DNA of 39,936 nucleotides from Candidatus Ornithospirochaeta stercorigallinarum (GTDB lineage: Bacteria > Spirochaetota > Spirochaetia > Sphaerochaetales > Sphaerochaetaceae), in assembly GCA_018711525.1 (NCBI GenBank), contig DVIF01000078.1, positions 1 to 39,936 of the forward strand. The letters run 5' to 3'. Within the stretch, counting starts at the first letter, position 1. Every line of letters begins with the position of its first letter. The notes below the pieces were generated by a model. That model had not been told where the DNA came from and made no database searches. It saw only the letters and a program-made list of their open reading frames with translations. The translations under genes and the position numbers were made by a program. Below, piece after piece: positions 33,691-39,936 of the stretch.

Positions 33691-35370
33691 ATGCTTGGAA
33701 ACATACTTGGTGAAAATCCACGTCCTGACATGAAAAGAAAAGGAACCATTGTCCTCAACGGGTTATGGGAATATGGAGTCAACAACGGCAAGGGAGAGGA
33801 ATTCACAACCGAGATCCTAGTTCCTTTCCCTCCTGAGTCAGACCTCAGCGGCATAAAAAGAACACTGATGCCGGATGAGACAGCATACTACCGCAAGAAC
33901 ATTCCTTTGGAAAAAGAAGAAGGATTCAGATATATAATCACATTCCTTGCTGTGGACTACTATGCAACCCTTTTCATAAACGGAAGGGAGGTCCTTAAAC
34001 ATGAAGGAGGATACCTTCCCTTCTCCTATGACATTACAGATCATCTGAGGGAGAATGGTTTCGAGGTGAAACTCTACGTCAAGGATCCGACCGATACCGA
34101 GGCTATAGAAAGGGGGAAGCAGACCCTGAAACCCCATAGGATATGGTACCCCGCACAAAGCGGAATCTGGCAGAGCGTCTATATGGAGAAAGTCCCTGAA
34201 GACTATATTGAGAAGATTCTGGTCACTCCAGACTACGATGACTCATCTTTCACCATCCTACCGGTATCAAGCAGAAGGGAGGGAGGAAAGGCAAGCATCA
34301 TTATCGAGGGCAGAGAGTTTGAAATGAACATGGATGCAATGAACATCCTCAGAATCGATGATCCCCATCCATGGACTCCAGAGGATCCATACATATACCA
34401 TTTCACAATCAAATACGGCAGAGATGAGGTTGAAAGCTATACAGCACTCAGGAAATTCTCCATCGTAGTTGATGACAAGGGGATGAAACGCCTTGCTCTC
34501 AACAACAGCCCTTATTTCCATCATGGCATTCTCGACCAGGGATATATGAAACACAGCCTCATGACATATGAGAGTGACGAGGCAATCATAAAAGACCTCA
34601 AGATGCTTAAGAGCATGGGTTTCAACACGATAAGGAAGCATATAAAGATCGAGAGTCCGAGATGGTACTACCACGCAACGAGGCTGGGATTCATAGTGTG
34701 GCAGGACATGGTGAACGGAGGGGCTGCCTACAATGATTTCGCCGTCACCCTTCCACTCTTCACCTCATCGTTTTTAAGCGACAGGAAAAGCCATCTCCTT
34801 TCAAGGAGGAGTGAAGAGGAAAAAATGAAGTACATCAGCTTCATCAAGGAGAGCATCATGTACCTTTATTCAGTGCCGGCAATCGGGATGTGGTGCATCT
34901 TCAATGAAGGATGGGGACAGTTCAACTCTTCAGAGATTTTAAAAGAGATAAAGCAGATTGATGATACAAGGACCATAGACATAACATCGGGCTGGCATGA
35001 CCAGGGGGATGGGGACTTTCTTTCAAAACACGTCTATTTCCGTCCATACAGATTCAAAAAGGATAAGAGAGGAAGATGTGTCATACTCTCCGAGTTCGGA
35101 GGAATCGGGATGGGAGAGGAGAAAGAGAGCAAAGCAAGAAAATTCACCTACAAGGATGTCTCCTCAGAGGAAGCGCTTCTTAATGAGATAAGGAAGATGT
35201 ATGAGCGTGATGTGATTCCATACATTGAAAAAGGCCTTTCGGCTTCCATCTACACACAGCTGAGTGATGTAGAACAGGAGACGAACGGCCTTGTCACATA
35301 TGACAGGAAGAAAATAAAAGTCTCTGTACAGGGGATGAGGGAGTTAAGCTCCCGCATCGTCACACATTGA
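33691..35370 (+). CDS. Glycoside hydrolase family 2 type beta-glycosidase
   Basis: This 559-residue protein is from ATG 33691. An N-terminal jelly-roll sugar-binding domain (LNGLWEYGV, FLAVDYYATLFINGREV, PAQSGIWQSVYME) leads through an immunoglobulin-like domain to a TIM barrel. The acid/base is in WCIFNEGWGQF, and the nucleophile is likely the Glu in ILSEFGGIG. The set fits beta-galactosidase/beta-glucuronidase/beta-mannosidase-type enzymes; the sugar is not predictable. No signal peptide, so it acts on imported oligosaccharides in the cytosol. The C-terminus overlaps ychF by 11 bases. Confidence 0.87.
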   Translation: MLGNILGENPRPDMKRKGTIVLNGLWEYGVNNGKGEEFTTEILVPFPPESDLSGIKRTLMPDETAYYRKNIPLEKEEGFRYIITFLAVDYYATLFINGREVLKHEGGYLPFSYDITDHLRENGFEVKLYVKDPTDTEAIERGKQTLKPHRIWYPAQSGIWQSVYMEKVPEDYIEKILVTPDYDDSSFTILPVSSRREGGKASIIIEGREFEMNMDAMNILRIDDPHPWTPEDPYIYHFTIKYGRDEVESYTALRKFSIVVDDKGMKRLALNNSPYFHHGILDQGYMKHSLMTYESDEAIIKDLKMLKSMGFNTIRKHIKIESPRWYYHATRLGFIVWQDMVNGGAAYNDFAVTLPLFTSSFLSDRKSHLLSRRSEEEKMKYISFIKESIMYLYSVPAIGMWCIFNEGWGQFNSSEILKEIKQIDDTRTIDITSGWHDQGDGDFLSKHVYFRPYRFKKDKRGRCVILSEFGGIGMGEEKESKARKFTYKDVSSEEALLNEIRKMYERDVIPYIEKGLSASIYTQLSDVEQETNGLVTYDRKKIKVSVQGMRELSSRIVTH

Positions 35371-36466
35371 ACTTGAAGAACATGATATCCCCGTCCTGAA
35401 CGACGTACTCCCTTCCTTCAAGGCGGAGCTTTCCAGCTTCCTTGACTTTCAGCTCAGAGCCGTATTTGAAGAGGTCCTCAGCGTTATATACCTCTGCCTT
35501 GATGAATCCCTTCTCGAAATCGGAGTGTATGATACCAGCACATTCTGGAGCTTTTGCCCCTTCCCTGAACGTCCATGCCCTGTCCTCATCCTTACCTGCA
35601 GTGAAGAATGTCCTCAGACCAAGTGTCTTGTAAGCCGCTCTGATAAGAGGATTGAGGCCGCTTTCACTCAGGCCTACCGACTCCAGGAACTCCTGACGCT
35701 CCTCAGCACTCTCAAGGGAGGCTATCTCACTTTCAATCTTTCCGCAGATGGAGATGCACTGGCTTCCCTCCTTCTCTGCTATCTCCTTCACGATCTTCAC
35801 GTACTCGTTATCGCTACCGATCGAGTCCTCGTCGACATTGCAGACATAGATCACAGGTTTCATCGTAAGGAGATGGAGGTCGTAGATTGCCGCCTTCTCA
35901 TCATCATCGGTTATGATGCTTCTTGCACTCCTACCATCGGAGAGCGCCTTCATGAGCTTCTCATAGATTGGAAGAAGATACTCCGTCTCCTTCTGTGCCT
36001 CCTTGCTGACCCTGGCCATCTTCCCCTGCTTCTGATACCTCTTTTCAACGGTATCATAATCAGCAAGAGCGAGTTCTATCTCTATCGTCTCGATATCCCC
36101 CCTAGGGTCTATCTTGTTGTTGACGTGTACGATATCGGGATCATCGAAGCATCTTACGACATGTGCAATGACCCCTACCTCCCTTATCGATGCAAGGAAA
36201 CGGTTGCCAAGCCCCTCGCCTTTGCTTGCACCCTTTACAAGCCCTGCGATATCCACAAATTCAACAGTCGCAGGAATCTTCCTCTCAGGAGGAATAAGCT
36301 CGGCAATCCTATCAAGACGGCTATCTGGAACAGCTACGATACCAACGTTCGGATCTATGGTACAGAATGGATAATTCGCCGCCTCTGCAGGAGCTGATGT
36401 AACAGCTGAGAAGATTGTCGATTTTCCGACATTTGGAAGTCCGACTATTCCACAATTCAAACCCAT
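35360..36466 (-). CDS. ychF: Redox-regulated ATPase/GTPase YchF
   Basis: This 368-residue Obg-family P-loop protein has G1 in GIVGLPNVGKSTIF (residues 6-19), G3 in DIAGLVKGASKGEGLGN, the altered G4 typical of YchF (VCNVDE instead of NKxD, giving ATP preference), and the C-terminal TGS domain (GAKAPECAGIIHSDFEKGFI). It binds ribosomes and influences stress responses. GAGGTG precedes the ATG by six bases. It is divergent from hflX, another ribosome-associated GTPase. Confidence 0.96.
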   Translation of the reverse strand: MGLNCGIVGLPNVGKSTIFSAVTSAPAEAANYPFCTIDPNVGIVAVPDSRLDRIAELIPPERKIPATVEFVDIAGLVKGASKGEGLGNRFLASIREVGVIAHVVRCFDDPDIVHVNNKIDPRGDIETIEIELALADYDTVEKRYQKQGKMARVSKEAQKETEYLLPIYEKLMKALSDGRSARSIITDDDEKAAIYDLHLLTMKPVIYVCNVDEDSIGSDNEYVKIVKEIAEKEGSQCISICGKIESEIASLESAEERQEFLESVGLSESGLNPLIRAAYKTLGLRTFFTAGKDEDRAWTFREGAKAPECAGIIHSDFEKGFIKAEVYNAEDLFKYGSELKVKEAGKLRLEGREYVVQDGDIMFFKFNV

Positions 36467-36508
36467 ATTTTCACCTCAGAGTTGTACTTTATCACAAATA
36501 ACCCCAGA

Positions 36509-36537
36509 TGGACAGTGCCCATCAAGCTCACTATAAT
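36509..36537 (+). promoter_or_regulatory. Predicted leaderless promoter of hflX
   Basis: TGGACA (36509-36514), 17 bases, TATAAT (36532-36537), then eight bases to ATG 36546. This is near-consensus. A TTG codon at 36537 overlaps the -10 box and so cannot be the start if this promoter is right. Confidence 0.65.
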
Positions 36538-36545
36538 TGCAAAAG

Positions 36546-37796
36546 ATGGAAGAATACGACGTACTGCTTATCACAACCAATGAGCCGGGGGTGAATCCTA
36601 GAAAAGCATACCATAAGGAGATGGAGATAAGAAGCCTACTCGACACACTGGGCTTGAAAGTGGCTTTTCACATCCCATTCACAGTAAAAGATGAAAATCC
36701 GAATACATACATCGGTCCCGGACAGGCCGAAGAGGCCGCACGTATCGCTTCAGAGACCGGATGCAGCTCTGTTGTCATAAATGCATTCATCACAGCACGT
36801 GAAGAACTGAATCTTGAGAAGATATTCTCACTTGAGGTGATGGACAGGGAAAATGTGATCCTCTCGATATTCCTGAGGAACGCACATTCGAAAGAAGCTC
36901 TTCTCCAGATAGAGAAAGCACAAGCGGAATACCTCAGGCCAAGGCTGAGAGGAAGGATCCTGAATCTCGAACAGCAGAGAGGAGGAGTAAGAGGAGCGAA
37001 AGGTCTTGGAGAGAGGATGATCGAACTGGACAGGAGGAAACTGGACAGGAGGATCAACGCAATAGATAAGGAGCTTGAAAAGATAGAAAGGGTCAGAGAG
37101 ACCCAGAAAAAAGACAGGACGGAGAACTCCGTCTTCTCATTTGCCCTCGTAGGCTATACCAACGCAGGAAAAAGCTCGATAATGAACGCCCTTACAAAAG
37201 CAGACGTACTTATAGAAGACAAGCTCTTTGCGACACTGGATACGACCACCAGGAAACTCAGGCTGGAAAATGGAGAGACTGTGCTTCTCTCCGATACTGT
37301 CGGCTTCATAGAAGACCTTCCCCACCGTCTCATAAGTGCATTCTCCTCTACCTTGAATGAAGCACTCTCTGCTTCTGCACTTATCATAGTCCAGGACCTT
37401 GAAAGCCCCAACAGTTACGAAAACTTCCTCACCACGCTCAATACCATCAAAGAGCTGGGAGCGGAAGACAAGATAAAACTGCTTGTGCTTAACAAAGTCG
37501 ACAGGGAATATGACGACTACAATACGATAAGGCTCAAGAACTATGGTTACGAGTATGTCGTTACCAGTGTCAAAGAGAACATCGGGATGGTGGAACTTGT
37601 CGAGAAGCTGGAAAGAATCACAGATGAAAATGAAACGACGATAGAACTAAAGACACCACTTGACGGCTCAATCTTCAGCAAAATAAGAAAAGGAGACACC
37701 ATAATCTCCACTACATACAAGGAAGATGCACTTTACATCAAGATAAGAATAAAGAAGAGCTACATCCCCTACTACGGGAAATTAAATTTAGAGTGA
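36546..37796 (+). CDS. hflX: Ribosome-associated GTPase HflX
   Basis: This 416-residue protein is from ATG 36546. It has an N-terminal HflX domain (YIGPGQAEEAARIA), the coiled-coil linker with RGGVRGAKGLGERMIELDRR near 160-180, the G domain with G1 VGYTNAGKSSIMNAL, G2 DTTTRKL, G3 SDTVGFIEDLPHRLI and G4 LNKVD, and a C-terminal extension. It splits stalled or hibernating 70S ribosomes after stress. The TTG at 36537 would add three residues but lies in the predicted promoter. It is convergent with the beta-barrel-like gene across a terminator hairpin. Confidence 0.93.
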   Translation: MEEYDVLLITTNEPGVNPRKAYHKEMEIRSLLDTLGLKVAFHIPFTVKDENPNTYIGPGQAEEAARIASETGCSSVVINAFITAREELNLEKIFSLEVMDRENVILSIFLRNAHSKEALLQIEKAQAEYLRPRLRGRILNLEQQRGGVRGAKGLGERMIELDRRKLDRRINAIDKELEKIERVRETQKKDRTENSVFSFALVGYTNAGKSSIMNALTKADVLIEDKLFATLDTTTRKLRLENGETVLLSDTVGFIEDLPHRLISAFSSTLNEALSASALIIVQDLESPNSYENFLTTLNTIKELGAEDKIKLLVLNKVDREYDDYNTIRLKNYGYEYVVTSVKENIGMVELVEKLERITDENETTIELKTPLDGSIFSKIRKGDTIISTTYKEDALYIKIRIKKSYIPYYGKLNLE

Positions 37797-37810
37797 AAGA
37801 AAAAGGGAAA

Positions 37811-37829
37811 GGGAGCCGTATAGGCTCCC
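37811..37829 (-). terminator. Shared terminator hairpin between hflX and the beta-barrel-like gene
   Basis: GGGAGCC and GGCTCCC form a 7-bp stem with a 5-base loop. On the minus strand it is followed by TTTCCC and then six T, so it mainly ends the leftward transcript. It may also stop hflX. Confidence 0.65.
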
Positions 37830-37853
37830 CCCATCTCTTTTCCACGTAGGAAA

Positions 37854-38342
37854 TTAGAACATCCAGAGTGCTCCGATGTATCCTGCGAATGCAAAATCAA
37901 GCTCTGGAAGCACTGCAAGTCCAGGTGCAAGCCTGAGATAGAACTGCATCGGGAAATCCGGGATCTGGTAGGAAATGCCAACTGGAACGAGTACTGCGAG
38001 ATCGAACACGAATGGATCATCGAATACAAATCCCATTGAAGCTCCAACACCTACTGTGAGCGGCATGTGATGTCCGCGACCGAAATCAAAATCATAAACC
38101 TCATAGGAAACAGCCACATCTCCACCAAGAGAGAATGGATTGAATCTGAAGTTATCAAGACCGATGTTAGCCAATACATCAAAGTCCCCAAAGCCGAACT
38201 TAAGTCCAACACCTGTGTTTGTACCAAGGTTGAGACCTACACCGATTGCTCCATCGTTCTCAGAACCCCTGTAGCTTGCAGCTGTGACAGGTGCGAGAAT
38301 CAAAGCAACTAGAAGAGCAATAAGTAATACTTTCTTTTTCAT
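37854..38342 (-). CDS. Small outer-membrane beta-barrel-like protein
   Basis: The protein (162 residues) starts at MKKK (ATG 38342). It has a signal peptide (KKVLLIALLVALILAPVTAA), alternating glycine- and aromatic-rich strands (GVGLNLGTNTGVGLKFGFGD, then LPVG-type turns), and a terminal Phe (GALWMF) as in barrel proteins handled by the BAM complex. No specific family is recognised. An upstream ATG (38357) would place five residues before the signal peptide; the GAGG inside that stretch more likely serves as ribosome binding site. It suggests a cell with an outer membrane. Confidence 0.75.
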   Translation of the reverse strand: MKKKVLLIALLVALILAPVTAASYRGSENDGAIGVGLNLGTNTGVGLKFGFGDFDVLANIGLDNFRFNPFSLGGDVAVSYEVYDFDFGRGHHMPLTVGVGASMGFVFDDPFVFDLAVLVPVGISYQIPDFPMQFYLRLAPGLAVLPELDFAFAGYIGALWMF

Positions 38343-38369
38343 TTCTTTACGCCTCACAAAATTAAGATT

Positions 38370-38382
38370 TAGGCATTGCCTA
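38370..38382. promoter_or_regulatory. Perfect palindrome upstream of the beta-barrel-like gene
   Basis: TAGGCA and TGCCTA flank a single T, lying about 28 bases before the start region and probably near the promoter. A second small palindrome (GCTTAT...ATAAGC) lies near 38391-38406. Either could be an operator; no regulator is known. Confidence 0.35.
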
Positions 38383-38493
38383 TAGTCTTAGCTTATATCG
38401 ATAAGCCTTGAAAAGTAAAGACAAAAAAGCAATAATTAACCTGCACTTTGAAAAGCATGGAAATCGTAAATCTTACATTATAAGGATATAGAT

Positions 38494-39498
38494 ATGAATA
38501 GAAGTCTTTATGGCATGAAACTTGAGGAAATCATGGAAGCTCTGAAGCTTGAAAAGAAGTTCCAGGCCCGCATCGTCAGGGACAACCTTGTAAAGGGCGT
38601 GACGGATTTCTCTGAGATGACAAGCTTAAGCAAGAAGGACAGGGAAAGACTAAGTTATGATGCCATGACGACAAAGGTGATAGAACGTCAGGAAAGTGAA
38701 TCAACTGTCAAACTTGCCATCAGACTCTCTGACGGCCTTGTGATAGAATGCGTACGCCTTTCCGATGGCAGGGACAGATTCACTGCATGCCTTTCAAGCC
38801 AGGTGGGATGCGCCATGGGATGCGCGTTCTGCAAGACAGGGACGATGGGGCTGAGGAGGAATCTTGAACCAGGAGAGATAATAGAGCAGTTCGTACACCT
38901 TGAAAAACTCGGAGAGGAGATAAGCCACATCGTATTCATGGGGATGGGAGAACCGCTTAACAACTTCACTGCGGTTATGGAAGCAATACAAGTCCTGCAC
39001 GATCCGGAGCAGTTCAATATCTCATACAGGAAGATTACGATCAGCACCTCGGGTTTTGTTCCGGGAATCCATAAACTTACCGAGCTTGAACTGCCTTTGA
39101 AACTCGCTGTAAGCCTTGTCACAGCTGATGATAATAAAAGAAGCAGGATAATGAGGATAAACAGGACCTACCCTCTCTCCGAGCTTAAAAAGGCACTCAT
39201 TTCCTTCCAGCATCATGAGAACAAGAGGATTACGCTCGAGTACTGCATGCTCAAAGGATATAACACAGGCAAGGAGGATGCAGAGAAGCTCAGAAAATTC
39301 ATGAGCGGAATGGATGCCCTTGTAAACCTCATTCCATGGAATCCTGTTGAGGGAATGGAGTTCGAGACTCCAACAGATGTAGAAATCAGAGCTTTCACCA
39401 ATGAATTGAAGAAGCTGAACATAAACTACTCAATAAGAAGAGAAAAAGGAAGGGTCATCTCAGGAGCATGCGGGCAGCTTGCATCAAAGATAGAGTGA
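38494..39498 (+). CDS. rlmN: 23S rRNA (adenine2503-C2)-methyltransferase RlmN
   Basis: This 334-residue radical SAM enzyme has the CxxxCxxC cluster in GCAMGCAFCKTG (near 110-120), GMGEPLNN, TISTSGFVPGI, the substrate region LEYCMLKGYN, and the C-terminal catalytic Cys in VISGACGQL. It methylates A2503 of 23S rRNA and A37 of some tRNAs. AAGGA is seven bases before the ATG. It is the last chromosomal gene before the repeat cluster and IS end. Confidence 0.95.
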   Translation: MNRSLYGMKLEEIMEALKLEKKFQARIVRDNLVKGVTDFSEMTSLSKKDRERLSYDAMTTKVIERQESESTVKLAIRLSDGLVIECVRLSDGRDRFTACLSSQVGCAMGCAFCKTGTMGLRRNLEPGEIIEQFVHLEKLGEEISHIVFMGMGEPLNNFTAVMEAIQVLHDPEQFNISYRKITISTSGFVPGIHKLTELELPLKLAVSLVTADDNKRSRIMRINRTYPLSELKKALISFQHHENKRITLEYCMLKGYNTGKEDAEKLRKFMSGMDALVNLIPWNPVEGMEFETPTDVEIRAFTNELKKLNINYSIRREKGRVISGACGQLASKIE

Positions 39499-39509
39499 AA
39501 CCGCTTTCC

Positions 39510-39600
39510 ATGATGAAATTTTTCGCATTGCGAAATTTTTCATCATAGAAAATCTTAATATAAGTGAAAAACACAGTCGATCATGAAAAAATTTTTCGCA
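39510..39600. repeat. Three copies of an 18-base AT-rich repeat, two as a dyad
   Basis: Copy 1 (39510-39527) and copy 2 (39529-39546) are inverted around one base, with two mismatches in 18. Copy 3 (39583-39600) is a direct repeat of copy 1 differing at two of 18 bases. The core is GAAATTTTTC flanked by GCA/TGC. The dyad starts 12 bases after the rlmN stop and could act as a terminator. The third copy abuts the IS right end. Confidence 0.6.
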
Positions 39601-39640
39601 CTTTAGCTAAAAGTGACAGTACCGCCTAAGCAAGCTTAGG
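39599..39640 (-). mobile_element. Right end of an IS200/IS605 element
   Basis: On the minus strand the tnpB tail runs into GAAGCCCCTAAGC...GCTTAGG and ends GGTACTGTCAC. This matches the layout of IS605-type right ends and of omega-RNA 3' scaffolds: a stem CCTAAG/CTTAGG with a 4-base loop (39625-39640), then a short GT-rich tail. The cleavage point is probably near 39613. A small inverted repeat CACTTT/AAAGTG (39599-39615) straddles it. Confidence 0.6.
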
Positions 39641-39757
39641 GGCTTCCCGGGTGCATCCCAGGTCTTTTTCCTCGTTCACGGAAACCATGCTTCTTATGCA
39701 GGTGCAAACCCTGCTTTCGTCCACAGTGGGCTTCTCCAGAGGCTTCACTTCGCCGGC
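39626..39757 (-). pseudogene. 3' remnant of tnpB fused to tnpA
   Basis: Directly after the tnpA stop, in another frame, 41 codons read EVKPLEKPTVDESRVCTCIR and so on to REAPKLA-stop (TAG at 39626-39628). This resembles the variable tail of TnpB proteins of IS605-type elements (VKPVE-x-TVD). The rest of tnpB, including all RuvC motifs, is missing, so an internal deletion joined the end of tnpA to the end of tnpB. The tail kept is the piece that overlaps the omega-RNA and right end. Confidence 0.65.
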
Positions 39758-39936
39758 TCACCCGTGAACGGGTCGAACAGCTCTTTCATCTCCAGCTGCT
39801 CGCTAACCCTGTCCTCCTCCAGCTGGTTCCTTATGTACTGCTCCACCGCCACCCTGTTCCGTCCCACGGTGTCTACGTAATACCCACGGCACCAGAACTC
39901 CCTGCTGCCGTAGCGGTACTTCAGATTCGCAAACCT
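39745..39936 (-). CDS. tnpA: IS200/IS605 transposase TnpA, C-terminal part (cut by window end)
   Basis: The last 63 residues of a Y1 HUH transposase are visible: RYGSREFWCRGYYVDTVGRN, then EQYIRNQL with the catalytic Tyr, ending FDPFTGEPAK and TGA (39745-39747). The HUH metal motif would lie beyond the window. The DNA is more GC-rich than the chromosome around it, which suggests recent arrival. The enzyme acts in cis on the hairpin ends by single-strand transfer. Confidence 0.85.
   Translation of the reverse strand, partial: RFANLKYRYGSREFWCRGYYVDTVGRNRVAVEQYIRNQLEEDRVSEQLEMKELFDPFTGEPAK

Noticed and set aside
35525-36397. Plus-strand open frame of 290 codons opposite ychF, and a similar long frame at 16424-17428 opposite xdhA/xdhC
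   Set aside because: Both lie fully antisense to genes with clear family motifs, have no ribosome binding site and resemble no protein. They are frame shadows.
1-39936. CRISPR arrays, tRNA or rRNA genes, riboswitches
   Set aside because: No regularly spaced repeats, no cloverleaf-like or rRNA sequence and no known riboswitch core was seen. Intergenic gaps are mostly below 150 bases.

Overview
The window is about 40 kb of compact bacterial chromosome, roughly 45% GC. It has short operons, many overlapping genes and little intergenic DNA. Gene content suggests an anaerobic, probably gut-type Gram-negative bacterium. Pointers are the selenium-dependent molybdenum hydroxylase genes, a YgeW carbamoyltransferase, a COG2509 flavoprotein, and a small secreted beta-barrel-like protein ending in Phe. 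The combination with heavy use of AGG/AGA arginine and ATA isoleucine codons makes a spirochaete of the Sphaerochaeta/Treponema kind my best guess, with low confidence because no rRNA is present.

Layout. (1) 1-1450: a cut gene end and ygeW. (2) 1.5-4.7 kb: an accessory scar that separates ygeW from the selenium genes, holding a Fic gene, a tnpB with one amber stop, and the 3' half of an AbiEii-type toxin gene. (3) 4.76-9.37 kb: a selenium module. yedE-yedF-DUF3343-selD runs leftward, and a cysteine desulfurase (EF2568 type) plus an XdhC/CoxI-family maturation protein run rightward from the same 58-bp divergent promoter region. (4) 9.4-11.95 kb: a UvrD-type helicase and a TetR-type regulator. 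(5) 11.95-18.97 kb: a five-gene leftward operon for two molybdenum hydroxylases (XdhA/XdhC/XdhB-like, then YgfM/XdhD-like). (6) 19.1-31 kb: aroB; nifS-thiI; an operon of a HTH/pseudo-Fic protein, D-aminoacylase, DtxR/MntR-type regulator and HAD phosphatase; a flavoprotein; an esterase; a phosphodiesterase; and a two-component system. (7) 31-39.5 kb: rpsD, a secreted hypothetical protein, trxA, a Crp/Fnr regulator, a GH2 glycosidase, ychF, hflX, a beta-barrel-like protein and rlmN. (8) 39.5-39.94 kb: the right end of an IS200/IS605 element with tnpA fused to a remnant tnpB tail.

How it works together. SelD makes selenophosphate. YedE (uptake), YedF and the DUF3343 protein (carriers) and the cysteine desulfurase would supply selenium. 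The XdhC-family protein would help insert the sulfido/selenido ligand into the molybdenum cofactor of the two hydroxylases. YgeW belongs to the same purine-catabolism gene set in other bacteria.

The main general observation concerns translation starts. At least ten transcription units, plus the tnpB pseudogene, have a good sigma70-type -10 box only 6-8 bases before the start codon and no Shine-Dalgarno sequence, which predicts leaderless mRNAs. Genes inside operons have ordinary Shine-Dalgarno sites. Five of the six convergent gene pairs between intact genes overlap at their stop codons.
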